Below, one piece after another: positions 6,466 through 13,605 of a DNA stretch of 37,591 bases. Each line of letters starts with the position of its first letter. Position 1 is the first letter of the stretch. The notes below the pieces were generated by a model. The model did not search any database and had not been told where the DNA came from. It saw only the letters and a list, made by a program, of their open reading frames with translations. The position numbers and the translations under genes were made by a program. The DNA is from an uncultured Bacilli bacterium (GTDB taxonomy: Bacteria; Bacillota_I; Bacilli_A; RF39; UBA660): positions 1-37,591 of the forward strand of contig CALVHI010000008.1 in assembly GCA_944327365.1 (NCBI GenBank), read 5' to 3'.

Positions 6466-6822
6466 TTCATTATTTATAGAAGTCGTAATAATTGAAGTAA
6501 CTATTGCAGTTAATAACATTAATAGAATAGGTTGAAATTTTTTCCAAATTCTTAACTTATACTCTTTTATAAAATATAGTCCTTTTCTAGTGATATACAC
6601 ATTATCACTATTGACAATATATTTAGTATTTGTTTCGTTATTTGCTTCAACGTTTATTCCGTTGATAAAATTGTTATTACAAGCTTCTTCAATAATAAAA
6701 TTAACATAATTTTCTGAATAATTATACTTATTAAACAATATGGACTTACCCAATTCAAAACTAGCATAATTATCAATACATTTCAAAATTATATACATAT
6801 CTTTATCAAATTTTGTATACAT
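6406..6822 (-). CDS. YjcQ-like winged-helix protein with C-terminal membrane anchor
   Basis: The chosen start (base 6822) has AAAGGAG eight bases upstream; an ATG six codons earlier has none. Of 138 residues, about 1-88 resemble the small phage YjcQ-type winged-helix domain (YIILKCIDNYASFELGKSIL, then VNFIIEEACNNNFINGI and YITRKGLYFIKEYK). A membrane helix follows (about 97-116, ILLMLLTAIVTSIITTSI) and a short tail. It would be a DNA- or protein-binding domain tethered to the membrane, which is unusual for a phage regulator. It is the only gene between the switch and 7116 on the minus strand, so it may be expressed in the lysogen. The family call is tentative. Confidence 0.65.
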   Translation of the reverse strand: MYTKFDKDMYIILKCIDNYASFELGKSILFNKYNYSENYVNFIIEEACNNNFINGINVEANNETNTKYIVNSDNVYITRKGLYFIKEYKLRIWKKFQPILLMLLTAIVTSIITTSINNELAEETQQIICDCNPDGNSN

Positions 6823-6897
6823 AAACTCATCTCCTTTCAATGCAATATTGTAAAGGAGTGATAAGAAAAAATCAATAAAAGAAGAATAGGAGAGTAT

Positions 6898-7083
6898 ATG
6901 AAAGTAAAGATCGAAACAGATATAACAAGTTATGTTAGAGAAGATGCAGATAAAATAACAATAACTTTAAAAGAAAATTATAATAAAAAAGATCTAGAAC
7001 AAAAAATAGTTAATGATTTATGCAAAAAAGAAATATATAGTGCAGAAGATGTTGAGTTAATTAAATTAATATTAAAAGACTAG
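6898..7083 (+). CDS. Hypothetical early protein (61 aa)
   Basis: I do not recognise this protein. It is short, charged and predicted to be soluble, with a beta-like N-terminus (MKVKIETDITSYV) and two helices toward the C-terminus. The ribosome site AGGAG lies seven bases before the ATG. It follows the antisense gene 6406-6822 and reads in the early direction. Confidence 0.55.
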   Translation: MKVKIETDITSYVREDADKITITLKENYNKKDLEQKIVNDLCKKEIYSAEDVELIKLILKD

Positions 7084-7115
7084 ATAGTGCTAGTATCTAA
7101 TCTTTAGACTTTTCT

Positions 7116-7313
7116 TTAAATTACTTTGGGTTGCTCTATAAAAATGTCTTTTACTTGTTCTTGTGATTTCTTGTCTAATTCATCTAGTTTGTTAAATATT
7201 TTTTCAAAGGCATCTGGAACTAAATCAAGTCTTTCACTAGCAAGCATATTTGTATTAGACATTACAGAAACAATAATATCCTTAGTAATTAAGAATTTGT
7301 CTTTTGTACTCAT
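7116..7313 (-). CDS. Hypothetical minus-strand protein (65 aa)
   Basis: I do not recognise this protein. It is helical and soluble, ending in KLDELDKKSQEQVKDIFIEQPKVI. GAGGTG stands six bases before the ATG at 7313, better than any site for the opposing frame, so the minus strand is preferred. It is isolated among plus-strand early genes, and a minus-strand gene in this position may belong to the lysogenic programme. Confidence 0.55.
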   Translation of the reverse strand: MSTKDKFLITKDIIVSVMSNTNMLASERLDLVPDAFEKIFNKLDELDKKSQEQVKDIFIEQPKVI

Positions 7314-7423
7314 TATTTCACCTCACTTTCTAACTCTTTATTATAAATTAGAAAGCAAGGTAAATCAAATATTAGCAACTGTAATTGCTTAAAAATCTCA
7401 CGATAGAAAGAAGGTATAAACTT

Positions 7424-7639
7424 ATGAAATATTACACAGTAGAAGATGTTATGGAAATAACAGGAACTGGAGAAAACAAATCTTATGAAATTATAAGAAA
7501 ATTAAGGAAATCGTTTGAAAAAAAATATCCTGATGCAGTTAGCATTCAGGGAAAGATATTAAAATGGTATTTTGACGAAATGATGGGAATAAATGGAGGG
7601 GAACAAAATGAAACAGTTGAAGTTAAAAATATGGGTTAA
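7424..7639 (+). CDS. Excisionase-like helix-turn-helix protein (71 aa)
   Basis: The start at 7424 is chosen because GAAAGAAGG lies about eight bases upstream; the frame extends further without a ribosome site. The protein begins YYTVEDVMEITGTGENKSYEIIRKLRKSF, a compact DNA-binding domain like those of MerR/excisionase-type phage proteins, and ends with a conserved-looking WYFDEMMG. It may be an excisionase or an early regulator; the sequence does not decide. Confidence 0.65.
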   Translation: MKYYTVEDVMEITGTGENKSYEIIRKLRKSFEKKYPDAVSIQGKILKWYFDEMMGINGGEQNETVEVKNMG

Positions 7640-7709
7640 AGATTTGTTATGGGGTTCTACATTTGGAATAATGATTTATTTAATCATCATATTTGGGTTA
7701 GCAATATGA
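7608..7709 (+). CDS. Small membrane peptide (33 aa)
   Basis: A short frame has a very strong ribosome site (GGAGGGG) seven bases before its ATG, inside the end of the preceding helix-turn-helix gene (32-base overlap). It encodes KQLKLKIWVKDLLWG followed by one hydrophobic helix (STFGIMIYLIIIFGLAI). Coupled translation with the upstream gene is likely. Function unknown. Confidence 0.5.
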   Translation: MKQLKLKIWVKDLLWGSTFGIMIYLIIIFGLAI

Positions 7710-7815
7710 TAAAAAATAGCATAAAAAAAGAAAAATTAAGCACACAAAAAATTAATTTTTCTATCAAAAATTATAGCAAAATTAATCAAAAATGTCAAAT
7801 TAGGTGGTGTGATTC

Positions 7816-8040
7816 ATGAACAACATTAAGTCATTTACGTTTTTTAAAAGTTATGCTGAGGCAATGGAAGAACTTACAGAAAAAGAACAAAAAGAATTTT
7901 TACTAGCAATTGTCAAGTATGTTTTTTATGATAAAACCCCCGAATTTAAAGGAAAAATGAAACTAGCATGGGTTTTAGTAGAGCCAACCCTAACAAAATC
8001 CAAAAAAAAATCAAATCCAAATCAAAATGAAACCAAATGA
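7816..8040 (+). CDS. DUF6291-like replication-region protein (74 aa)
   Basis: SFTFFKSYAEAMEELTEKEQKEFLLAIVKYVF, then PEFKGKMKLAWVLVEPTLTKSKKKS, matches the N-terminal DUF6291 domain of phage replication proteins. In many phages this domain is joined by a low-complexity linker to a C-terminal DnaD or loader-type domain. Here the frame stops (TGA 8038-8040) inside an 11-bp repeat tract. The same frame contains further stops (8050, 8077, 8089, 8095) and then reopens as the next gene at 8101. The two may be halves of a formerly fused protein or independent partners. GGTGGTGTG precedes the ATG. Confidence 0.7.
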   Translation: MNNIKSFTFFKSYAEAMEELTEKEQKEFLLAIVKYVFYDKTPEFKGKMKLAWVLVEPTLTKSKKKSNPNQNETK

Positions 8041-8061
8041 AAATCAAATTGAAATCAAATC
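8008..8061 (+). repeat. Five tandem 11-bp iterons, AAATCAAATNN (candidate replication origin)
   Basis: Units begin at 8008, 8019, 8030, 8041 and 8052 (AAATCAAATCC, AAATCAAAATG, AAACCAAATGA, AAATCAAATTG, AAATCAAATC). The period equals about one helical turn, so identical faces would be presented to a protein. They span the 3' end of the DUF6291 gene just ahead of the loader-like gene. Phage origins often lie within the initiator gene, so an origin is plausible; a low-complexity linker is the alternative. Confidence 0.45.
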
Positions 8062-8078
8062 AAAACCATTTTCCTCTA

Positions 8079-8126
8079 GGAAAAGGAATAGGAATAGGAG
8101 ATGGATATGGATAAGGAGAAGGAGTG
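8079..8126 (+). repeat. Eight GGANNN hexamers
   Basis: GGAAAA, GGAATA, GGAATA, GGAGAT, GGATAT, GGATAA, GGAGAA and GGAGTG follow each other without gaps. In the frame of the next gene they read as an E-K-E-x-E-M-D-M-D-K-E-K-E linker with TAG at the two x positions, which suggests a decayed low-complexity linker; the tract also contains GGAG ribosome sites. Confidence 0.45.
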
Positions 8127-8427
8127 TGTGTTAAATAAATATATATTCGATAATTATTATAAGATGCTCTTATTAAATTACAACAAAAAGCACACACAAT
8201 CTTTGTACAAAATGTACTACGAATTTTTTAAAAATGAAACAGAAACTGATTTCAAAAATGCAGTTATGCAAGCAATTAGAAATGAAAAATACTTCCCAAA
8301 CATTGCAGAGTTAAGTAAATACTTACCAACGACAGAAGAAAAAAAATTACGTGATTGGAAAAATATTAAAGTAGAAACTGTAACTGAAGAAGAAGAAAAA
8401 GAACTAAAGGAGATGTTAAAGATATGA
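8101..8427 (+). CDS. Helicase-loader-like replication protein (108 aa)
   Basis: The protein opens with a linker-like MDMDKEKE and continues KYIFDNYYKMLLLNYNKKHTQSLYKMYYEFF, then FKNAVMQAIRNEKYFPNIAELSKYLP. This resembles the N-terminal domain of phage helicase loaders of the G39P type (about 126 residues), where a helical domain ends in FPPTIAEI-like sequence. It would deliver the host replicative helicase to the phage origin. It lies in the same frame as the DUF6291 gene, separated by in-frame stops over 60 bases. GGAG at 8097 is too close to the ATG at 8101; translation may use the second ATG at 8107. The family call is tentative. Confidence 0.6.
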   Translation: MDMDKEKECVLNKYIFDNYYKMLLLNYNKKHTQSLYKMYYEFFKNETETDFKNAVMQAIRNEKYFPNIAELSKYLPTTEEKKLRDWKNIKVETVTEEEEKELKEMLKI

Positions 8428-8684
8428 AATTATTTAGAAAAGATAAAGAGGCAATCTTAGATAGAATTGACCAAGTGGAAATTGCATTAATGCGAAAAAT
8501 TAACATGGCTCAAAGTGATAGAGAAAAACGATTAGAAGAAATGTACTTTAATGCAAAAGCACACAAAATAGCTGAATACGAAGATGCACTAAAGCTTAAA
8601 AATCAGCAATTAGAATGCAAAGATAAAGTGATAGAACAACAGCAAAAAAAGATTGAAAAATTACAAAAAAGGAGTGGAAAATGA
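8424..8684 (+). CDS. Coiled-coil protein (86 aa)
   Basis: I do not recognise the family. Almost the whole protein is predicted helix rich in Glu, Lys and Gln, ending in a clear coiled coil (KNQQLECKDKVIEQQQKKIEKLQ). It overlaps the preceding stop by an ATGA junction and the following start by four bases, so the three genes are translationally coupled. The context suggests a role in replication or recombination. Confidence 0.65.
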   Translation: MKLFRKDKEAILDRIDQVEIALMRKINMAQSDREKRLEEMYFNAKAHKIAEYEDALKLKNQQLECKDKVIEQQQKKIEKLQKRSGK

Positions 8685-9517
8685 TGGAAGAAAAATTGAA
8701 CTTAAATGAAATAGTAAAAATAGAGCAAATGCCGAAAGTATTTGAGCAACTAGAATTGATAGGTGAGTTTATAGACAATCAATTAAAAGACTTAGATAAA
8801 CTAGAATGCACAGAAGATAATAAACAAGAAGTAAAAAATAGAAGAACTGAAATTAGTAATACTTTAAATCTTCTTGAAGATAAAAGAAAAGAAATAAAAA
8901 ATAAGATTAATGAACCTTACGAAAATTTTAATAAAAAATATGAAGAAACAACGAAAACAAAGTTGCAGAATGCTTATAAGGTTTTAACAGATAAAATTAA
9001 TAAGATTGAAGATGAACAAAAACAAGTTAAGAAAAATAAAATTGAAAGTTACTTTAAAGAATATTGTGAATTTTTAAAAATTGATTTTGTAAAATTTGAA
9101 CAATTGAATTTAAACATTACTTTGAGTATTAGTGATAAAAAATTACAAGAACAAACGAAAGAATTTTTAGATAAAGTTAATGATGATTTAGCACTAATTG
9201 ATTCACAAGAACACAAAGAAGAAATCTTAATTGAATACAAGAAAAATCTAAATGTATCTTTAGCAATTACAACAGTAGTAAATCGATATAAAGAACTTGA
9301 AGAATTAAAGAAAAAGGAAGAAGAAAAACAAGCACAGAAAGACATAGAAATAGAGAATGTTCAAAAAATAGGGAAAATTTTAAATGCTCCAACAAAGGAA
9401 GTAATCGAAGCCGATAGAGAAGAAATTTATGAAATGACTTTCAAGGTTAGAGCTTCAAAGTTAAAACTAAAAGAATTAAAAAATTATTTAGAAAATGAGG
9501 GATACGATTATGAGTAA
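8681..9517 (+). CDS. DUF1351 protein of the recombination module
   Basis: The 278-residue protein is mostly long helices (about residues 15-125 and 185-230) and then a small C-terminal domain, TFKVRASKLKLKELKNYLENEGYDYE. This layout and ending match DUF1351 proteins, which in Bacillota phages sit directly upstream of RecT. Their biochemical role is unknown to me. AAAAGGAGTGG precedes two adjacent ATG codons. It overlaps recT by eight bases. Confidence 0.75.
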   Translation: MMEEKLNLNEIVKIEQMPKVFEQLELIGEFIDNQLKDLDKLECTEDNKQEVKNRRTEISNTLNLLEDKRKEIKNKINEPYENFNKKYEETTKTKLQNAYKVLTDKINKIEDEQKQVKKNKIESYFKEYCEFLKIDFVKFEQLNLNITLSISDKKLQEQTKEFLDKVNDDLALIDSQEHKEEILIEYKKNLNVSLAITTVVNRYKELEELKKKEEEKQAQKDIEIENVQKIGKILNAPTKEVIEADREEIYEMTFKVRASKLKLKELKNYLENEGYDYE

Positions 9518-10370
9518 TCAAGTCATGACAAAACCTAAATTTAGTGTTGCAATTCAAACAGATGCCTATCAAAAGCTAATTAATAACACTTTAGGAGACC
9601 AGGATAGAGCAAGAAGATTTATAGCAAGTATTTCTAGTGCAGTAGCAATCAATAGCGATTTACAAGAATGTGATGCAGGAACTGTGTTAAGTGGAGCATT
9701 ATTAGGTGAGGCATTAAATCTTAGTCCAAGCCCGCAATTAGGACAATATTACCTGGTTCCTTTTAAAGATAAAGTAAAAGGTAAAGTAGCAACTTTTATA
9801 CTTGGATATAAAGGGTATATTCAATTAGCAATTAGAAGTGGTAACTATAAAAAAATTAATGTTGTTGAAATAAAAGATGGAGAATTAGAAGAATTTAATT
9901 TGATGACAGAAGAAATTAAGGTAAATTTAATACAAGATGATGAACAAAGAGAAAATACTACAACTATAGGATATTATGCGATGTTTGAATATCTAAATGG
10001 ATTCAAAAAAGCAATATATTGGAGCAAAAATAAAATGATAAACCATGCTGATAAGTATGCTCCAGCATTTTCTAAAAAAGGATATGAATTACTTTTAGCA
10101 GGAAAAGTAAAACAAGATGATATGTGGAAATATAGTTCTCATTGGTATAAAAATTTTGATGATATGGCTAAAAAAACTATGCTTAGACAATTAATTTCTA
10201 AGTGGGGTGTAATGAGTATAGAAATGAGAGAAGCATTTGAAAAAGACGAAACAATCCAAAATACCGATGGTAGCTATAACTATATAACAGCTGATGAAAA
10301 AACAATAATAGAAACTAAAATAGAAGAAAATAATGAAGAAGTAAAAAGGGTAGACATCAATGAATTATAG
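9510..10370 (+). CDS. recT: RecT single-strand annealing protein
   Basis: RecT-family annealing proteins bind ssDNA and pair complementary strands during phage recombination. The 286 residues contain the family signatures: RFIASISSAVAINSDLQECDAGTVLSGALLGEALNLSPSPQLGQYYLVPF, where AL..EALNL and the QYYLVPF motif are diagnostic, then FILGYKGYIQLAIRSGNYKKI and WKYSSHWYKNFDDMAKKTMLRQL. The ATG at 9510 is chosen because GAGGG lies upstream and the frame before it belongs to the DUF1351 gene. The usual partner exonuclease is not present; an MBL-fold hydrolase follows instead, a pairing found in other Bacillota phages. Confidence 0.92.
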   Translation: MSNQVMTKPKFSVAIQTDAYQKLINNTLGDQDRARRFIASISSAVAINSDLQECDAGTVLSGALLGEALNLSPSPQLGQYYLVPFKDKVKGKVATFILGYKGYIQLAIRSGNYKKINVVEIKDGELEEFNLMTEEIKVNLIQDDEQRENTTTIGYYAMFEYLNGFKKAIYWSKNKMINHADKYAPAFSKKGYELLLAGKVKQDDMWKYSSHWYKNFDDMAKKTMLRQLISKWGVMSIEMREAFEKDETIQNTDGSYNYITADEKTIIETKIEENNEEVKRVDINEL

Positions 10371-11010
10371 AATTATTGAAAGTGGTAGTTTTGGAAATGC
10401 CACGATTGTTGAGAATATAATCTTGATTGATTGTGGTGTTTCTTTTAAGAAACTTAAAGATTACTATCAAGAATTAAAGTTAGTGTTACTTACTCATATT
10501 CATTCAGATCATTTTAACAAAACTACGTTAAAAAAGTTAGTAAAAGAAAGACCGACTTTAAGGTTTGGATGCTGTGAATGGCTTGTAAAGGATTTAATTG
10601 AATGTGGTGTTGATAAAAGAAATATTGATGTTTATGACAATATAAGCAGTTTTAAATATTCAGATAATTTAATAGTAACAATTTTTGATTTACAACACGA
10701 TGTATTGAACTGTGGTTATAAGCTATTTGTAAATGATAAAAAATACTTCTATGCAACAGACACAAATTCTTTAGAAAATATTGAAGCTAAAGATTATGAC
10801 ATGTATTTTATAGAGGGAAATTACGAAGATAAAAAGCAACTAGAAGAACGCAAGCAAAAACATATTGAAAAAGGAGAATATTATTACGAAGATAGAGTTG
10901 AAAAAACACATTTAAGTCAAGTACAAGCTACAGAGTGGCTAATGGAAAATATGGGCAGTAATTCGCAATATATATTCATGCATGAGCATAAGGAGAAGGT
11001 GGTTGTATGA
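10360..11010 (+). CDS. Phage MBL-fold hydrolase, recT-linked
   Basis: This 216-residue metallo-beta-lactamase-fold protein carries HxHxDH (His46, His48, Asp50, His51 in LTHIHSDHFNKT), Asp in FYATDTNS and a C-terminal FMHEH that can give the last ligand. It begins with SGSFGNATIV, a glycine turn common in this group. Its start overlaps the end of recT by 11 bases. Because it replaces the exonuclease position of RecE/RecT-type modules, it may be the nuclease partner of RecT; that is inference from genetic linkage. It is not closely similar to the host hydrolase at 2278. Confidence 0.85.
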   Translation: MNYRIIESGSFGNATIVENIILIDCGVSFKKLKDYYQELKLVLLTHIHSDHFNKTTLKKLVKERPTLRFGCCEWLVKDLIECGVDKRNIDVYDNISSFKYSDNLIVTIFDLQHDVLNCGYKLFVNDKKYFYATDTNSLENIEAKDYDMYFIEGNYEDKKQLEERKQKHIEKGEYYYEDRVEKTHLSQVQATEWLMENMGSNSQYIFMHEHKEKVVV

Positions 11011-11480
11011 CATTTACAGGTACTAAAATAGAAATACAACAATTCTTATATAAGCTAGATAAAAGCACAATATACGATTTAAAAATCGATAAACATCGAA
11101 ATAAACGCAGTTTAGATGCCAATAATTATGCTTGGCATTTAATTAACGAAATAGCGAATGCTTTAAGGCTTTCAAAAGAGGAAATATATTTTCAAATGTT
11201 AAAATCATACGGTCAACGAGATTATATAAGTATGTTGTCAAATGTAAATGCAAGTGATTATTTCAAATATTATGAAGAACAGGGAGTTTTCAAGAATAAC
11301 GGCAATACATTTAAAAGCTACTTAGTTTTTAAAGGCACTAGCCAATATGATAGCCGAGAAATGAGTGTTTTCGTAGATGGCTTAGTACAAGAAGCTAGAA
11401 ACCTGGGTATTGAAACTTTAGAGGATATAGAAATAGAAAATTTAATAAAGGAGATGGAAAAGAATGTACGAGTACGATAG
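11007..11480 (+). CDS. NinB-like recombination protein
   Basis: KHRNKRSLDANNYAWHLINEIANALRLSKEEIYFQMLKSYGQ is the conserved core of the NinB-like phage proteins, which act on ssDNA in recombination (lambda Orf/NinB). At 157 residues the length fits. A second typical stretch is FKGTSQYDSREMSVFVDGLVQEARNLGIETL. It overlaps the MBL gene by four bases (ATGA) and thus continues the recombination operon. Confidence 0.8.
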   Translation: MTFTGTKIEIQQFLYKLDKSTIYDLKIDKHRNKRSLDANNYAWHLINEIANALRLSKEEIYFQMLKSYGQRDYISMLSNVNASDYFKYYEEQGVFKNNGNTFKSYLVFKGTSQYDSREMSVFVDGLVQEARNLGIETLEDIEIENLIKEMEKNVRVR

Positions 11481-11685
11481 TAGTGATGCTTTAGGGGCAG
11501 GAAGTTATCCAAGTCCTATTGAGGAAGAAGAAAAACTGGTTACAGGAGAAGTAACAGTAACTTATCAAATTTATGATTATGTTCCGAAAAATTGGGATAT
11601 AGATCAAATCGAAGATGATATAAAAGAAAATTTAGACGAATACATAGATATTCGAGAATTTAAAGATATAGAAATTGATATTTAG
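11464..11685 (+). CDS. Acidic hypothetical protein (73 aa)
   Basis: I do not recognise this protein. It is strongly acidic, with a beta-like middle (GEVTVTYQIYDYVP) and an Asp/Glu-rich helix pair toward the end. AAAGGAGATGG precedes the ATG, and it overlaps the NinB-like gene by 17 bases, so coupled translation is likely. Confidence 0.6.
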   Translation: MYEYDSSDALGAGSYPSPIEEEEKLVTGEVTVTYQIYDYVPKNWDIDQIEDDIKENLDEYIDIREFKDIEIDI

Positions 11686-11696
11686 GAGGAATGAAA

Positions 11697-12119
11697 ATGA
11701 ATTGGTTAGATATTATAATGATAATTTTAGCGATTGCTATATTTGTTGGAGCAATTGCAACATTAATAATTGGCTTTGTAGAAGATGAGATTGGTGCTGG
11801 AATAATTTGTGCTATTGCGGTATTGTTTTTTGAAATAATACCAGGTATATATTTTGTTGTGATAGATAAAAATGCGGGAAGTACAATTGGAACAATAACA
11901 AGTGTAGATAGAGACTTTTTTGGAACAACATCAATATACATTAAAACTAGTGAAAATTCACAAGAACAATATTGCATTGAAGATGACGAGATAGTTAATC
12001 AAGCACATGAATTAATAGGTCAAGATGTAAAGATAAGTTATGGCACAAGAGTAGGTTTATATTCTACTAGCAAATGTCATAGTGCTCCAGTAGAGAAAAT
12101 AGAGGCAATAGATGACTAA
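11697..12119 (+). CDS. Two-helix membrane protein with small soluble domain
   Basis: The ATG at 11697 is chosen over the one six bases earlier, which is only one base from AGGAGG. The product of 140 residues has two membrane helices (about 5-27 and 33-55) and a beta-rich C-terminal domain (GTITSVDRDFFGTTSIYIKTS, then QDVKISYGTRVGLYS) that looks like a small OB- or SH3-like barrel. I do not recognise the family. It overlaps the next gene by eight bases. Confidence 0.6.
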   Translation: MNWLDIIMIILAIAIFVGAIATLIIGFVEDEIGAGIICAIAVLFFEIIPGIYFVVIDKNAGSTIGTITSVDRDFFGTTSIYIKTSENSQEQYCIEDDEIVNQAHELIGQDVKISYGTRVGLYSTSKCHSAPVEKIEAIDD

Positions 12120-12333
12120 AACCGCTAGAGATAGGGTTTTGGAACATTTAGAAGAACATGGCACGATTACAAGTTGGGAAGCAATACAAAATTATGGCAT
12201 CACACGATTAAGCGAATATATTAGACAATTAAGACTTGATGGCTATATGATTGCTAGCAACTGGACTGAAAATATAAATCGTTATGGAGATAAAGCAAGG
12301 TATGTAGTTTATGAATTGAAGGAGGGAAAATAA
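12112..12333 (+). CDS. Helix-turn-helix protein (HTH_39-like, 73 aa)
   Basis: RVLEHLEEHGTITSWEAIQNYGITRLSEYIRQLRLDGYMI is the winged-helix motif seen in many small phage proteins of the HTH_39 type, where I(T/S)xxEAxxxYGITRL is characteristic. A short beta wing follows (YVVYELKEGK). It probably binds DNA. It overlaps the previous gene and ends directly before the next ATG. Confidence 0.75.
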   Translation: MTKTARDRVLEHLEEHGTITSWEAIQNYGITRLSEYIRQLRLDGYMIASNWTENINRYGDKARYVVYELKEGK

Positions 12334-12750
12334 ATGGAATTAAAAGATATTTTAGATATGGAAGAATATTTGGAAAATAGATGTTATTGTCCAGGTGAAA
12401 TATATTCAGATGACGGATTCTTTTGCCAAATATTCGAGGCAACAAGTGAATGCAAAGTTATAGGTGAAAGAAACGATAATATATACAATTTTATAGCTGT
12501 TATTTCTAAACCTAAATCATTTAAAAATGAAGAACCAGAAGCTCAAATATTAATTATTTTTAGAAATAAAGATTTAACTATGATTGAAGATTCTGTTAGA
12601 TATGATGCGACCAATAACAACATTAAACTAGTAAAAGAAATAATTGCTGGTAAAAAAGATAAAGGTAATTTTGATGAGTATGAAAAAGGTGCCAATGCTA
12701 AATCACTAAAAGAAATATTCAATATAGCAGATGCTATTATGATTGATTAG
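12334..12750 (+). CDS. Hypothetical protein (138 aa)
   Basis: I do not recognise this protein. It is soluble and acidic with an alpha/beta look; three Cys lie in the first half (YCPGEI, FCQIFE, SECKVI). GGAGGGAAAATAA precedes the ATG, which follows the previous stop without a gap. Its neighbours are a DNA-binding protein and a MazG-like enzyme. Confidence 0.6.
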   Translation: MELKDILDMEEYLENRCYCPGEIYSDDGFFCQIFEATSECKVIGERNDNIYNFIAVISKPKSFKNEEPEAQILIIFRNKDLTMIEDSVRYDATNNNIKLVKEIIAGKKDKGNFDEYEKGANAKSLKEIFNIADAIMID

Positions 12751-12758
12751 GAGGAGTT

Positions 12759-13067
12759 ATGAAAGAAGATTTATTAAAGATAGTAGAGCATTATGGATTA
12801 CCTAAACAGCTTAAATATTTTCAAAGTGAAGTATTTGAGTTAAACGAGGCAATAATTGAAAGAGAAATTCGTTGGGGAGACGACACATCAGTACAAGACA
12901 TAAGACCGCTTGACAATCATATAGCAGAAGAAATAGCAGACTGTTACGTCATGTTAGAACAATTTAGGCAATATTACAATATATCAAATGAAGCTTTAAT
13001 GAATGTCATGGAGCTTAAAATAGAAAGACAATTAAGGAGGATAGAAGATGAAGAAGCAATTAACTAA
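12759..13067 (+). CDS. MazG-like nucleotide pyrophosphohydrolase
   Basis: The 102-residue protein shows the two metal-binding helices of the MazG/all-alpha NTP-PPase fold: SEVFELNEAIIERE (ExxE-type) and HIAEEIADCYVMLEQFRQYYNI (EExxD). Such enzymes cleave (d)NTPs to the monophosphate and pyrophosphate; phages use them to adjust nucleotide pools or to lower ppGpp. AGGAGG lies directly ahead of the ATG. It overlaps the next gene by 20 bases. Confidence 0.75.
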   Translation: MKEDLLKIVEHYGLPKQLKYFQSEVFELNEAIIEREIRWGDDTSVQDIRPLDNHIAEEIADCYVMLEQFRQYYNISNEALMNVMELKIERQLRRIEDEEAIN

Positions 13068-13599
13068 AGAAGATGCTTTAAAAAAGATTAAAGAACTAGA
13101 AGAGTATATTGAAAGTTTAGGTAAAGAACTAAAACTATACGACGTAGTAAAATACTGTAATCATGAATGGTATGTTATCAAGATTAAAAATGATACAGTT
13201 ACACTAATGTCAAAAGATATAATTGGAACTTGTACTTATAGTGATAGCAACAGCAATGATTTTGTAGAGAGTAATTGCATAAAGATATTAAACGATTTTA
13301 TTGAAAAGTTAAACATAGATGATTTAATGCTGATGAAAGTTAATTATGATGAAGATAGAGTTACTAACAGTATTATTAGAATACCAACAATTCGAAATAT
13401 AGAAGCTATGCCTATGAGTGTTAGAAATTGTAACCAAACTTATTGGACTATGACAAGTTCTTATGGAGTAAGTGAAGATTGCAGTCTTGCTCGCATGTTC
13501 TGTGTGCATTCAAGTGGCTTCCTCGTCAGCCTCTACGTGAATCTCGCGCGGGGTGTGCGCCCAGTAATAAAAATAAAGAGAGAAAGAATAGGAGAATAA
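13048..13599 (+). CDS. DUF6273 protein with DGR-type variable C-terminus (1)
   Basis: The 183-residue protein starts with a coiled-coil helix (residues 5-32). A DUF6273 domain follows, with the landmarks WYVIKIKNDTVTLMSKD, TYWTMTSSYG and the ending GVRPVIKIK. The domain is related in layout to the C-type-lectin/formylglycine-enzyme-like folds that DGRs diversify. The last 26 codons of the domain (13489-13566) are GC-rich and align without gaps to the same region of the next gene, with differences mainly at codon positions 1 and 2. This marks it as a probable DGR target. Its place among replication genes, not tail genes, is unusual, so the ligand may be an intracellular or host factor. GGAGG precedes the ATG. 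Confidence 0.8.
   Translation: MKKQLTKEDALKKIKELEEYIESLGKELKLYDVVKYCNHEWYVIKIKNDTVTLMSKDIIGTCTYSDSNSNDFVESNCIKILNDFIEKLNIDDLMLMKVNYDEDRVTNSIIRIPTIRNIEAMPMSVRNCNQTYWTMTSSYGVSEDCSLARMFCVHSSGFLVSLYVNLARGVRPVIKIKRERIGE
13489..13566 (+). other. Putative DGR variable region VR1
   Basis: These 78 bases have 46 G/C (59%) inside a much AT-richer gene. Encoded residues run A-R-M-F-C-V-H-S-S-G to G-V-R-P-V. Against VR2 26 bases differ: 12 at codon position 1, 10 at position 2 and 4 at position 3. The 3' end GGTGTGCGCCCAGTA is identical in both copies and could be the initiation-of-mutagenic-homing side. Confidence 0.65.
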
Positions 13600-13605
13600 A
13601 AGAAT

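Noticed and set aside
7126-7392. Plus-strand frame opposite the 65-residue minus-strand gene
   Set aside because: Its composition (many Ser, Leu and Phe) is that of an antisense shadow, and it lacks a ribosome site, whereas the minus-strand frame has GAGGTG.
8008-8061. The AAATCAAA repeats as a CRISPR array
   Set aside because: The units are 11 bp, contiguous and without unique spacers. No CRISPR array was seen anywhere in the window.
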